From NCBI GenBank assembly GCA_003133685.1, contig PKYQ01000030.1:40131-104130 (forward strand): DNA of 64,000 bases. Reading direction: 5' to 3'. Below are positions 17,203-26,346 of the stretch, piece after piece. Position 1 is the first letter of the stretch. Each line of letters begins with the position of its first letter. The translations under genes were made by a program, and so were the position numbers. The notes under the pieces were generated by a model. It was not told the origin of the DNA and ran no database searches. It was given only the letters and a program-made list of their open reading frames with translations. Source of the stretch: Acidimicrobiaceae bacterium. GTDB taxonomy: Bacteria; Actinomycetota; Acidimicrobiia; Acidimicrobiales; RAAP-2.

Positions 17203-18856
17203 GGACACCGTTCGCGTCACCTTCCTCGGCGGTCTCGGCGAGATCGGGCGCAACTGCGCCGCGATCGAGCAGGACGGGCGCATTGTGGTCGTCGACGCCG
17301 GGTTGATGTTCCCCGAGCCGACGATGTACGGCGTCGACCTGATCCTGCCGGACTTTCGATGGTTGATCGAACGGCGCGACCGCGTCGACGCCATCGTCTT
17401 GACCCACGGTCACGAAGATCACACGGGCGCGCTGCGCTACCTCGTGAAGGACATCAACGTCCCCATCTACGGATCGGCGTTGACGCTCGGCTTCGCCCGC
17501 CACCGCTTGACCGAGGCCAAAGTCGCCAAGGACCTCACGTTCATCGAAGTGAAAGACGGCGAGAAACGCAAGATCGGACCGTTCGAGGTCGAGTTCATTC
17601 CCGTCACCCACTCGGTGCCGAGCGCCCACGCGCTCGCCTTTCGCACGAACGCCGGCATCGTCGTGCACTCGGGCGACTTCAAACTCGACCTCACGCCGAT
17701 TGACGGACGGCGAACCGATATCTCGCGTCTCGCCGCTCTCGGCGACGAGGGCGTCGCGTTGTTGCTCGCGGACTCGACGAATGCCGAAGAGCCCGGTTTC
17801 ACCGCGTCGGAGCGCTCGGTTGGGGGAGCACTGCGTCGTCTTTTCCTTGAGCGACCGCAACGCCGTATGGTCGTGGCCTGCTTCGCCAGCCATATCCACC
17901 GCGTCCAGCAGATCATTGACGTCGCGTTAGAACAGCACCGCAAGATCGCGCTGATGGGTCGCTCGATGGAGTCGAACGTCAAATTGGCGCGCAAACTGAA
18001 TCTGCTGCACGTCGACGCCGCCGACCTGATCGATATCGAGAACATCGATCGCTACGCCCCGGGCGAGGTCTGTGTCATCTGCACCGGCAGCCAGGGCGAG
18101 CCGCTCGCCGCTCTCTCGAAGCTCTCACGCGGCGATGCCCGGTTCTTGAAGGTCGGCGCTGACGACACCGTCATACTCAGTTCGCACCCCATTCCGGGTA
18201 ACGAGTGGACGGTCGGACGAGTGATCGACGATCTGCACCGCGCCGCCGCCGAAGTGATTCACTCGGGTCACGAGCCGGTTCACGCCTCCGGACACGCCCG
18301 CCAGGGCGAGCTGCGTACGTTCCACCAGTTGCTTCGCCCGAAGAACTTCGTCCCGGTCCACGGCGAGTACCGCCACATGGTGCACCACGCGGAGTTGGCG
18401 CACTCCATGGGACTCGGTGCCAAGCACGTCTTGATCTGTGAAGACGGGGACCAGATCGAGGTCAACAAGACGGGCATCAAGCGCGCGGGTCAGGTGCCGG
18501 CGGGCTTTCACTACATCGACGGCAGCGCGGGAGACCTGGACGAGCGGCCTCTCGAAGAGCGCCGGATGCTGGCGGAGTTCGGCGTCTTGCAAATCTCGGC
18601 GGGCGTCGACAGGGACAAGGGCACCATTATTCAACCGGTGCGTTTGACGGCGCGTGGCTGGTTCGAGGGCGACCAGGATCGAACGGTGCTCGACGCCGTG
18701 ACGAACGAAGTGCGTGACGCATTAGAGGTGGCGCTTCGAGAGGGCACCCGCGACGAAGAGACGCTCAACAAGATCGTCCAGCGAGCGGCCGGCCGGCTGC
18801 TCGGACAGAAGTACCGCCGCCAGCCGCTACTGCTGGCCGCCGTCGTCGTTCTCTAG
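17195..18856 (+). CDS. rnj: Ribonuclease J
   Basis: Metallo-beta-lactamase/beta-CASP ribonuclease for mRNA decay and rRNA processing. Opening motif VTFLGGLGEIGRNC, the zinc-binding LTHGHEDHTGAL, and the beta-CASP motif SGHARQGELRTF with PVHGEYRHM are all seen. I start at GTG 17195, overlapping the dapA stop, because the conserved VAKDTVRVTFLGG begins there; upstream residues in this frame are a shadow of dapA. 553 residues. Its TAG stop overlaps the TAG stop of the convergent next gene within a CTAG, with no room for a terminator. Confidence 0.95.
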   Translation: MAKDTVRVTFLGGLGEIGRNCAAIEQDGRIVVVDAGLMFPEPTMYGVDLILPDFRWLIERRDRVDAIVLTHGHEDHTGALRYLVKDINVPIYGSALTLGFARHRLTEAKVAKDLTFIEVKDGEKRKIGPFEVEFIPVTHSVPSAHALAFRTNAGIVVHSGDFKLDLTPIDGRRTDISRLAALGDEGVALLLADSTNAEEPGFTASERSVGGALRRLFLERPQRRMVVACFASHIHRVQQIIDVALEQHRKIALMGRSMESNVKLARKLNLLHVDAADLIDIENIDRYAPGEVCVICTGSQGEPLAALSKLSRGDARFLKVGADDTVILSSHPIPGNEWTVGRVIDDLHRAAAEVIHSGHEPVHASGHARQGELRTFHQLLRPKNFVPVHGEYRHMVHHAELAHSMGLGAKHVLICEDGDQIEVNKTGIKRAGQVPAGFHYIDGSAGDLDERPLEERRMLAEFGVLQISAGVDRDKGTIIQPVRLTARGWFEGDQDRTVLDAVTNEVRDALEVALREGTRDEETLNKIVQRAAGRLLGQKYRRQPLLLAAVVVL

Positions 18857-19623
18857 TCGCCCTTTTCCGGTTCGCCGTGATCGGCGTTGTTGCGGCCGAC
18901 GCGCCAAAATGCCTTCATAGTGATCGACGTATCGTCGAGCCCGCGATCGAGCAGCGCCACGCGCGCGGCTTTGATGACGTGGAACTCACCAAAGAGGTAC
19001 GCGTGGCCGCGGTCCGGGGGAAACGCGAATGCCGAAAGTCCGCTGAGTAGACCGGCGGGATCGTCCCTGGCCCGACCCATACGGTCAACGAATATGCCGG
19101 TGACCGCGATGCCCTCGTCGAACGTCGTGGTCAACGCGTCGTCGGCGTGGTCGGTTTCGACGATGAAGACCACTTTGCCGGGCGCTTCGACGCTCTGGGC
19201 CATGCGGTACGCCGAACCGAGACACGTGATGTCGCCCATGAAGAGGTGCCAATCGGCCCCGGAATCGACAACGATCTTTCCCCGGGGACCCACGATGTCG
19301 ACTTCATCGCCCGGTTGGGCACTGCGCGCCCACACGCTGCCCGGTCCCTCGTGGGCCGTCGTGATCCACAGAGTGAACTGATCGAGCTCCTCGTCGACGC
19401 TGTGCACGCTGTAACGACGGCGGACGAGTTTGCCGGCCGGATTCGTGAGTTGCACCATGACGTCGTTGCCCGGGACGCCGCACAAGAGGGCGGCCTGACC
19501 TGCGAGAACGACCTCGTGGATCGAAGAACTGAGCGGCGTTGAGGACACCAGGTGACCGACGCGCGCGTTGGCGTCCAGGCGTGCGGCGAGTTCGATCGAG
19601 GAGTCGTGGGGAGTTGTTGGCAC
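18853..19623 (-). CDS. Siderophore-interacting flavoprotein (ferric reductase family)
   Basis: FAD/NAD(P)H-dependent ferric-siderophore reductase family (ViuB-type), which releases iron from imported siderophores in the cytoplasm. Seen: FAD-binding motif RRRYSVHSVDEE (the RxYT/S type), GPGSVWA, DEVDIVGPRGK, then the C-terminal NAD(P)H-binding half with HLFMGDITCLGSAYRM and the closing KAFWRVGRNN motif. 256 residues. The GTG at 19623 is supported by a TATGCT box exactly 6 bases upstream; the open frame beyond it is antisense to ftsK. No transport genes are adjacent, so the siderophore is unknown. Confidence 0.88.
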   Translation of the reverse strand: MPTTPHDSSIELAARLDANARVGHLVSSTPLSSSIHEVVLAGQAALLCGVPGNDVMVQLTNPAGKLVRRRYSVHSVDEELDQFTLWITTAHEGPGSVWARSAQPGDEVDIVGPRGKIVVDSGADWHLFMGDITCLGSAYRMAQSVEAPGKVVFIVETDHADDALTTTFDEGIAVTGIFVDRMGRARDDPAGLLSGLSAFAFPPDRGHAYLFGEFHVIKAARVALLDRGLDDTSITMKAFWRVGRNNADHGEPEKGD

Positions 19624-19629
19624 CGGTTC

Positions 19630-19635
19630 AGCATA
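19630..19635 (-). promoter_or_regulatory. -10 box for leaderless siderophore-interacting protein gene
   Basis: On the minus strand TATGCT ends exactly 6 bases before the GTG at 19623; no ribosome site is present. It lies in the short divergent gap shared with ftsK. Confidence 0.5.
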
Positions 19636-19677
19636 AGGCGATTGGCACCGACAACGAAAGAATCTTCGGTAAGTTTG

Positions 19678-21993
19678 ATGGTTGTGGCACAAGCACGACA
19701 CAAGAAAAAGCCGGTAAAGAAGACGGCTCGCGGAGCGGCGGCGCAGAGCCCCAGCGTCTGGGAACGGCACGCCCGCGACCTCTGGATTCTCCTGCTCGTC
19801 GTGATCGGCGCGTTCTGCGCTCTCGCCGAAGCCGGGGCGCTCGGACCCGTCGGTCGAGGCATCTCCAAGGGCCTCGCCATCGCCTTCGGCGTGGGGCGAT
19901 TCGCTCTGCCCGTCATGCTGCTCGCACTGGGCGTGGCGTTGATCGCCGGAAAGATCGAAGTTGAACGCCCCCGGGTCATCTGGGGAATCGCGCTCGGCTT
20001 GATCAGCATTTGCGGCATTGGCCACCTCGCCGGGGGACGACCGCCGCTGCACGCGACGACCACGCAGTTCGCGCACGCCGGCGGATGGCTCGGCGCGCTG
20101 ATTGGTGGTGGACTCGATAAGGCCATCGGCATCGCCGGCGCGCTCGTGGTGTTGTTGGCGCTGCTGATCATCGCCATCATGATCGGCACGGGCATCGGAC
20201 TGCGCGCCCTCTACAGCGGCACGGCAACCTTTCTTCGCGCCTTCGCCTCGTGGCTCGCGAGGTGGTGGTCGAGCCACGAACGTCCGGAAAGTTCTTACGA
20301 CGACGAGGAGCCGGAGGAACCGACGCCCAGGCGAGTTCGTGCGCTGGCCCTCGAAGTACCAGAGGTCTTCGACGCGCCAGTGGAATACGAAATGGAGTAC
20401 GAAGAAGACGAATACGAAGAGGAGTCCGAGGAAGAGGAGTCCGATTCGGAGTACGAGGAGTACGCCGAAATGGAGAGCGACTGGGAGCTTCCGTCGCCGT
20501 CGCTGCTCGTACGCACCAAAGACGTCAGGCAGGACCGCGCGGCCATCGAAGACCTCGGGGGTGAACTAGTTGAAGCTCTCGCGGCCCACGGCGTCGACAC
20601 GACGCTCGTCGGCTTCACGGTCGGTCCGACCGTCACGCGCTACGAACTCGAACTTGGGCCGGGCGTGAAAGTCTCCTCCGTGACGTCACTCAATAAGGAC
20701 ATCGCGTACGCCATGGCCTCGCCCGACGTGCGGATCCTCGCGCCGATTCCCGGGCGATCGGCGATCGGCGTCGAAGTGCCGAATCGACAGCGCACGCTCG
20801 TCGCCCTTGGTGACTTGCTCGCGTCCGAAGAGGCCGCGAACTCCAATCACCCGCTGGACGTGCCCATCGGTCGAGACATCTCCGGCAAGACGCTCATCGC
20901 CAATCTGGGCGAGATGCCCCACGTTCTCATCTCCGGCGCGACCGGCGCCGGCAAGAGTTCGCTGATCAACTCGATCGTCACCTCACTGGTGATGCGCGCG
21001 ACGCCGGACCGGCTTCGTCTGATGCTGGTCGACCCCAAGCGCGTCGAGATGGGACAGTACAACGACCTGCCGCACCTCTTGGCGCCGGTCGTGGTCGATC
21101 CGAAGAGAGCCGCCGGGATGCTCGCGTGGGCCGTGAAGGAGATGGAGCGTCGTTACGACATCCTCGCCGAGAGCGGCGCGCGTGACATAACGAGCTACCA
21201 GCAAATGATCGCGCGCGGCGAGTTGGAGCCCGAGACGAGCGACGACGAGCGCGTGGCCGAGATCTTCGAGCGAACGACGGGCCTCGAGTCCGACGTGGAG
21301 CGACCGCCCGGACCGGAGGAACTTCCCTACATCGTTATCGTCGTCGACGAGTTGAACGACCTGATGATGGTGGCGGCGCGCGACGTAGAAGAGTCGGTCG
21401 TGCGAATCGCCCAGATGGCTCGCGCGGTGGGGATCCACCTCGTGCTGGCCACGCAACGTCCCAGCGTCGACGTGATCACCGGTGTCATCAAGGCCAACAT
21501 CCCGAGTCGCATCGCCTTCGCCGTCTCGTCGCTGGCGGACAGCCGCGTCATCCTCGACCAGGCGGGCGCGGAGCGCCTCATCGGCAAGGGCGACATGTTG
21601 CTCGTGACCGCTTCATCGAACGTCGCGCGACGGCTCCAAGCGCCGTGGGTCTCCGAGAGCGAGGTGCAGCGAGTGGTTGAAGCCTGGCGCGCGCAGGGCG
21701 GACGACGCGAGAGCGTCATCGCGCTCGACGTACCGGCCGGTCGCGGCGGATCGATGGGCGGAGGGTCGAGCAACGATGACGACGAGGTGCTCGCCCAGGC
21801 GCGCGAGCTGATCATCCGGACGCAGTCCGGGTCGACGTCGATGTTGCAGCGCAAACTGCGCGTCGGTTTCGCGCGAGCCGGTCGCATCATGGACCAACTC
21901 GAGCAAGAGGGAGTCGTGGCGGCGGGCGACGGGTCCAAGGCCCGCAAGGTACTCGTGACGCCCGAACAGTACGACGAACAGACCTCGCTGTAG
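19678..21993 (+). CDS. ftsK: DNA translocase FtsK/SpoIIIE
   Basis: Septum-anchored motor that pumps chromosome termini during division. Residues about 30-190 hold four to five membrane helices, followed by a very acidic Glu/Asp/Tyr linker (about 210-270), then the motor with Walker A GATGAGKSS (about 420-428), Walker B VIVVDELNDLMM and LATQRPSVDVITG, and a C-terminal gamma winged helix (LRVGFARAGRIMDQLE). I choose ATG 19678, where a Lys-rich N-terminus (RHKKKPVKK) begins; the earlier in-frame GTG 19552 would overlap the divergent gene. No strong ribosome site is seen. 771 residues. Confidence 0.94.
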   Translation: MVVAQARHKKKPVKKTARGAAAQSPSVWERHARDLWILLLVVIGAFCALAEAGALGPVGRGISKGLAIAFGVGRFALPVMLLALGVALIAGKIEVERPRVIWGIALGLISICGIGHLAGGRPPLHATTTQFAHAGGWLGALIGGGLDKAIGIAGALVVLLALLIIAIMIGTGIGLRALYSGTATFLRAFASWLARWWSSHERPESSYDDEEPEEPTPRRVRALALEVPEVFDAPVEYEMEYEEDEYEEESEEEESDSEYEEYAEMESDWELPSPSLLVRTKDVRQDRAAIEDLGGELVEALAAHGVDTTLVGFTVGPTVTRYELELGPGVKVSSVTSLNKDIAYAMASPDVRILAPIPGRSAIGVEVPNRQRTLVALGDLLASEEAANSNHPLDVPIGRDISGKTLIANLGEMPHVLISGATGAGKSSLINSIVTSLVMRATPDRLRLMLVDPKRVEMGQYNDLPHLLAPVVVDPKRAAGMLAWAVKEMERRYDILAESGARDITSYQQMIARGELEPETSDDERVAEIFERTTGLESDVERPPGPEELPYIVIVVDELNDLMMVAARDVEESVVRIAQMARAVGIHLVLATQRPSVDVITGVIKANIPSRIAFAVSSLADSRVILDQAGAERLIGKGDMLLVTASSNVARRLQAPWVSESEVQRVVEAWRAQGGRRESVIALDVPAGRGGSMGGGSSNDDDEVLAQARELIIRTQSGSTSMLQRKLRVGFARAGRIMDQLEQEGVVAAGDGSKARKVLVTPEQYDEQTSL

Positions 21994-21996
21994 TTC

Positions 21997-23217
21997 GTGA
22001 GCAGAAGATCGACTCGTCGTCCGACCCTTCGCGGCCTCGTCACTCGATTCTTCTCGATCGTTCTGGGCGCGATCGTCGCCAGTGCGCTCATCGTCTCGAT
22101 CCAGTTGCCGTTTTTGCACGAGCGCCCGTCGATACACCTTTCGCTGAGTTCCTACGGAAATTTCGACGACGCGCCGGCGCCGTTGGTCTGGCCGAGCGAA
22201 GGTAGCGCGGCTCTCGACGTGCCGGCCCTCGGCATCGCACGCGCCCGGCACAACCAAGTTGTCCCGATTGCGAGCCTCACGAAGATGATGACCGTGTACG
22301 TGGTCCTCAAACGCTTCCCGTTGTCGATCGGTCAAACGGGTCCCTGCGTCGAGGTGACCAAAGACGACGTCCTCAGTTACGAAGCGGACAAGGCAGAAGA
22401 CGACTCCGCGGTCATCGTCACGGCGGGCGAGCAACTCTGCGAAATCGACCTGTTGAACGGTGTGCTCGTCCACTCCGCGGCGAACTACGCCGACCTGCTC
22501 GCGGCCATGGTGTCGTCGACGCCTCAGGCTTTTGTGGCCCGGATGAATGACACCGCGAGGTCACTCGGACTGCATAACACGCACTACGCCGACGACACGG
22601 GCGTTTCGGTCCATTCGGTCTCGACCGCGCTCGACCAAGCGAAGCTCGCGACCGTGCTGATGCGTTCACCCCTCGTGCGCGCGATCGTCGATCAGACCGA
22701 GGTCGACCTTCCGGTCGCGGGCTTCGTCAACACCTTCACCCCACTGGTCGGAGCGAACGACGTCGTGGGTGTCAAGTCCGGACGGACCGCAGTGGCTGGC
22801 GGCTGTGACGTGATGGCCGTCGCCTATCGCCTGAACGGGCGACGGCACCTCGTGTACGCGGTGGTGCTCGGTCAACAGGGCGGCAACGTACTCGTCAAGG
22901 CCGGTGACGCGGCGTACGCGTTGGCCATCTCGGCCGAGGCCAGCCAGGCCGACGTCGTGTTCGCCAAGGGAGCGGTTTTGGGAACGATTGGATTCGGCAA
23001 AGACGTCGCGCCATTCGGTCTGGCGCACGAGAGTCACGTGTACTGGTGGGATCAACACAACAACCATCCCTTGAAGTTGCGTCTCCGACACCTCGGTGAC
23101 ACGATTCATCGCGGTGAGGTCGTCGGATGGATTGAGGTACACAGCGTGGAAAAGCCCGTGCCATTGGTCGCGCTTCGATCCGTCGCCGCGCCCACGCTCT
23201 GGCACCGCATACTGTAA
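21997..23217 (+). CDS. D-alanyl-D-alanine carboxypeptidase-like protein (peptidase S11)
   Basis: Penicillin-binding protein of the DacA/PBP5 family that trims pentapeptides in peptidoglycan. An N-terminal membrane anchor (about 17-40) exports it. The SxxK motif is S93-L-T-K96 and the KTG-type motif is K260-S-G262. The expected SxN motif aligns at S160-A161-A162, so the Asn appears replaced by Ala, which could reduce or alter activity. The C-terminal third resembles the usual beta domain. GTG start 3 bases after ftsK; its stop overlaps the -10 box of thrB. Confidence 0.85.
   Translation: MSRRSTRRPTLRGLVTRFFSIVLGAIVASALIVSIQLPFLHERPSIHLSLSSYGNFDDAPAPLVWPSEGSAALDVPALGIARARHNQVVPIASLTKMMTVYVVLKRFPLSIGQTGPCVEVTKDDVLSYEADKAEDDSAVIVTAGEQLCEIDLLNGVLVHSAANYADLLAAMVSSTPQAFVARMNDTARSLGLHNTHYADDTGVSVHSVSTALDQAKLATVLMRSPLVRAIVDQTEVDLPVAGFVNTFTPLVGANDVVGVKSGRTAVAGGCDVMAVAYRLNGRRHLVYAVVLGQQGGNVLVKAGDAAYALAISAEASQADVVFAKGAVLGTIGFGKDVAPFGLAHESHVYWWDQHNNHPLKLRLRHLGDTIHRGEVVGWIEVHSVEKPVPLVALRSVAAPTLWHRIL
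23210..23215 (+). promoter_or_regulatory. -10 box for leaderless thrB transcript
   Basis: TACTGT ends 6 bases before the thrB ATG (23222). No Shine-Dalgarno is present. The last base overlaps the preceding stop codon. Confidence 0.5.
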
Positions 23218-23221
23218 AACC

Positions 23222-24070
23222 ATGCTCGCGCGCGTTCCCGCCAGTTCGGCCAACTTAGGACCGGGTTTCGACTGCCTGGCGGTCGCGTTGGCGCTCTATC
23301 TCGAAGTAACCGTCGAACCGGCGGACACCTTTACCATCACGAGCGAAGGGTGTGGCGCCGGTGTGTTCGACGACGAACGCAATCTTGGCGCCCGAGTCGT
23401 CGCCGACGTCCTGGGACACTCGAACTTCTCGATGCACGTGAAATCGGAAATTCCGCTCTCGCGGGGTCTGGGCTCATCGGCCGCGTTGGCCGTCGCCGCG
23501 GCGGTGGCCGCCGGTGCCGCTGACCCCCTCGCCATCAGTACTTCGGTCGACGGACACGCGGAGAACGCGGCGGCGTCGTTGCTGGGCGGACTGGTGGTCG
23601 CACGCGCTGACTCTCGAGACGGCGTCGTGGCGCGACCGCTCGCGCTGGACTACGAGTGGCGATTCGTCGTCGTCGTTCCGGATGAGGAACTCTCGACCGT
23701 CGGCGCGCGTCGCGTGTTGCCCGAACGAGTGCCCTTCGCTGACGCGGTCCGCAACCTGAGTGCGATGGGATTACTCCTCGCCGGTCTGGCCGATCACGAC
23801 GCCTTCGTCGACGGCGCGATGGACGATTACCTGCACCAGCCGTACCGGATGGGCCTGTTGTCCTTCGCCGAGCCGCTTCTCGTAACACTGCGTGAGAGCG
23901 GCGCGGCGGGATCGTGTTGGTCGGGCGCCGGTTCCACCATGTTGGGACTCGCGACCACTGACAAGGCTGAGGGTGTCGCGAGGGCGGCGCGAACGTTTCT
24001 CCACGACCAGGGCGTCGCCGGCATCGTGCTTGTTCTCGAGGCTGACCGAACCGGCCTGGTGACGAGTTGA
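23222..24070 (+). CDS. thrB: Homoserine kinase ThrB
   Basis: GHMP-family kinase that phosphorylates homoserine on the way to threonine. N-terminal VPASSANLGPGFDCLA and the phosphate-binding PLSRGLGSSAA (78-88) are intact; the third GHMP motif is GAAGSCWSGAGSTMLG. 282 residues starting at ATG 23222; the long in-frame upstream extension is a shadow of the carboxypeptidase gene. thrA and thrC are not in the window. The following exporter-like gene overlaps by 4 bases, which suggests a shared role in homoserine/threonine balance. Confidence 0.93.
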   Translation: MLARVPASSANLGPGFDCLAVALALYLEVTVEPADTFTITSEGCGAGVFDDERNLGARVVADVLGHSNFSMHVKSEIPLSRGLGSSAALAVAAAVAAGAADPLAISTSVDGHAENAAASLLGGLVVARADSRDGVVARPLALDYEWRFVVVVPDEELSTVGARRVLPERVPFADAVRNLSAMGLLLAGLADHDAFVDGAMDDYLHQPYRMGLLSFAEPLLVTLRESGAAGSCWSGAGSTMLGLATTDKAEGVARAARTFLHDQGVAGIVLVLEADRTGLVTS

Positions 24071-24942
24071 TCGAGGAGAGCCACCCGAAGGGTCAAGCAG
24101 TAAAGGGTGCCGGATACATGTTGCTCGGCGCGACACTGATCCAGTGGTCAGCCGCGATCGTGACGCGCGTCTTTGGACAGATTGGTCCCTCGGCGACGAG
24201 TGCGTGGCGCTTCTTCCTGGGCGCCGTCGTCCTGATGGCGTTCACGCGGCCGAACTTGCGTGCATGGACGAAACAACAGTGGCTCGGGGCGTTGGCACTC
24301 GGTGTCTCGGTCGCGTTCATGAACCAGTGCTTCTACCAGGCGATCGCGAGGATCCCCTTGGGCGCCGCCGTGGCCATTGAGTACCTCGGTCCGTTCATGG
24401 TGTCGGCCCTCGGGAGGCGCTCGGCTCGTCACTTCGCCTTCGTGATCTTGGCGGGCCTCGGCGTGCTGGCGATTGCCCGACCCGGCGCCGGGCTGAACTA
24501 CGAGGGCGTGCTCTTCGCCGCCGGCTCCGGACTCGGGTGGGCGTCCTACGTGTTCGCCGCGCACCGGGTCGGGGGACAGGCCGAGGGATTCGGTGGTCTC
24601 GCGGTCTCGATGTCAATCGGTGCACTCTTGACGATGCCGATGACGATTGGCTCGTCGCACTACGTGCTCACCCATCCCGCGACGCTCGGACGTCTCGCCC
24701 TGGTGGCGGTGATGGCGATCGTGCTGGGCTTCGCCTGTGAGCTGCAGGCGCTTCGACGTCTGAAGCCGTCGACGGCCGGGGTGCTCTTCGCGCTCGATCC
24801 GGCGGTCGCCTTCGCGATCGGGCTCATCGTGCTGAGCCAAAGGATCCACCCGTGGGACCTCATTGGAATGGTCTGCGTGGTCATCGCTGGCGCCGGCGTC
24901 ACCTACGACGCCGCCAATCCGAAACCGACCCTCGTTCAGTAG
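24067..24942 (+). CDS. EamA-family transporter, RhtA-like
   Basis: Drug/metabolite superfamily permease with ten predicted membrane helices arranged as two EamA repeats of five (for example LLGATLIQWSAAIVTRVF and VLFAAGSGLGWASYVFAAHRVG). The sequence pattern, with SAIRFFLGA-like SAWRFFLGA and PLGAAVAIEYLGPF, is that of the RhtA/YddG threonine-homoserine exporter group. TTG start overlapping the thrB stop by 4 bases makes translational coupling with homoserine kinase likely, supporting export of homoserine or threonine. The substrate is inferred from context only. Confidence 0.8.
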   Translation: MIEESHPKGQAVKGAGYMLLGATLIQWSAAIVTRVFGQIGPSATSAWRFFLGAVVLMAFTRPNLRAWTKQQWLGALALGVSVAFMNQCFYQAIARIPLGAAVAIEYLGPFMVSALGRRSARHFAFVILAGLGVLAIARPGAGLNYEGVLFAAGSGLGWASYVFAAHRVGGQAEGFGGLAVSMSIGALLTMPMTIGSSHYVLTHPATLGRLALVAVMAIVLGFACELQALRRLKPSTAGVLFALDPAVAFAIGLIVLSQRIHPWDLIGMVCVVIAGAGVTYDAANPKPTLVQ

Positions 24943-24945
24943 GGT
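24940..24945 (+). promoter_or_regulatory. -10 box for leaderless miaB transcript
   Basis: TAGGGT ends 6 bases before the miaB GTG (24952). It overlaps the preceding stop codon. No ribosome site is present. Confidence 0.45.
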
Positions 24946-24951
24946 TGAAGC

Positions 24952-26346
24952 GTGGGAACGCCCAAAAAATTCGCCATTCGGACCTTCGGGTGCCAGATGA
25001 ACGAGCACGACTCCGAGCGCCTCGCCGGTCTCATGGTCGCCGACGGCATGGTCGCGGTCGCTGATGAATCCGAAGCCGACGTGGTCATCTTCAATACCTG
25101 CACGATTCGCGAGAATGCCGACCTCAAGCTCTATAGCGCCCTCGGTCAGATGAAGGCGATGAAAGAACGACGCCCCCAGATGCAGATCGCGGTCGGTGGG
25201 TGCATGGCCCAAAAGGACCGTCACCAGATCCTGGAGCGAGCCAACTGGGTCGACGTCGTATTCGGGACGCACAACCTGGCCGCGGCGCCGCGGCTCCTCG
25301 AGCGTTCTCGCACCGAGGGCCCGATCGTGGAGATCCTCGACGCCCCGGACCACGAGGTCAATCGCGACATGGCGCCCGCGTTGTACGCGGTGCGCGAGTT
25401 AGCGTTCGCGGCCTGGATCACGATCCAGACCGGTTGTGACAACACCTGCGCGTACTGCATTGTTCCGTCGGTGCGCGGCGAGGAGATCAGTCGACCATTC
25501 GACGACCTCGTGATCGAAGCCGAGATGCTCGCCGAGACCGGTGTCACGGAGATCACGTTGCTCGGCCAGAACGTCAACTCCTACGGACGCGACATCACCC
25601 GTCGCAGTCCCTTGTTCGCCGATCTCCTTCGAGCGGTTGGACGAGTGGAGGGGATCGAGCGAATCCGGTTCACGAGTCCGCATCCGAAGGACCTGAGCCC
25701 CGAGACGATCGCGGCGATGGCCGAGACGCCGACCGTCTGCGCGCAGTTGCACCTCCCGTTGCAATCCGGCTCGGACCGCGTGCTGAAGGCGATGCGTCGT
25801 GGCTACAAGGTCGAGCGCTACATGGAGCGACTCGCCCGAGCGCGCGCGGCGATCGAGGACCTCGCGGTCACGACCGACTTGATCGTGGGATTTCCCGGCG
25901 AGAGTGACGCGGACTTCGACGAGACACTCGAAGTCGTGGCGGCCTGTGAGTTCGATTCGGCCTACACCTTTATCTTCTCGCCACGTGAAGGAACGGGGGG
26001 CGCGTTGATGACGTCGCAGTTCATCCCCGAGGACGTGATCAAGTCCCGCTTCGAGCGATTGAAGAAGGTCCTCGACCGTTCGGCGTTGCGCAAGCACGAG
26101 GCTCGGGTCGGACGGCGCGAGGAGGTGCTGGTCGAGGGCCCGTCACGTCGTAACGAACTGATGCTCTCGGGCCGTACCCGCCAGGGAAAGTTGATTCACT
26201 TCGCGCAAGTGGATGAGTCGCTTCGTGGCGGATCACTCGTGATGGTGGACGTCACCCACGGTGCGCCGTACCACCTGCTGGGGGAGTACGCGTCCACGGT
26301 GCGGGCCCCTCGTCATAAGGTTCGGATTCCGCTGCTCCACTCGTGA
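24952..26346 (+). CDS. miaB: tRNA-2-methylthio-N6-dimethylallyladenosine synthase MiaB
   Basis: Radical SAM methylthiotransferase that completes ms2i6A37 in tRNAs. N-terminal auxiliary-cluster cysteines lie in FGCQMN, NTCTIREN and GGCMAQ; the SAM cluster is in GCDNTCAYCIVPSVRG; the C-terminal TRAM domain begins near VLVEGPSRRN. 464 residues, normal length. GTG start. The stop overlaps the start of miaA (GTGA), the enzyme making its substrate, so the two act in sequence on A37. Confidence 0.95.
   Translation: MGTPKKFAIRTFGCQMNEHDSERLAGLMVADGMVAVADESEADVVIFNTCTIRENADLKLYSALGQMKAMKERRPQMQIAVGGCMAQKDRHQILERANWVDVVFGTHNLAAAPRLLERSRTEGPIVEILDAPDHEVNRDMAPALYAVRELAFAAWITIQTGCDNTCAYCIVPSVRGEEISRPFDDLVIEAEMLAETGVTEITLLGQNVNSYGRDITRRSPLFADLLRAVGRVEGIERIRFTSPHPKDLSPETIAAMAETPTVCAQLHLPLQSGSDRVLKAMRRGYKVERYMERLARARAAIEDLAVTTDLIVGFPGESDADFDETLEVVAACEFDSAYTFIFSPREGTGGALMTSQFIPEDVIKSRFERLKKVLDRSALRKHEARVGRREEVLVEGPSRRNELMLSGRTRQGKLIHFAQVDESLRGGSLVMVDVTHGAPYHLLGEYASTVRAPRHKVRIPLLHS

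Noticed and set aside
18853..20277. Extended start of the siderophore-interacting protein (474 codons)
   Set aside because: The extra part is antisense to ftsK; GTG 19623 has a -10 box at the leaderless spacing and matches the normal protein length.
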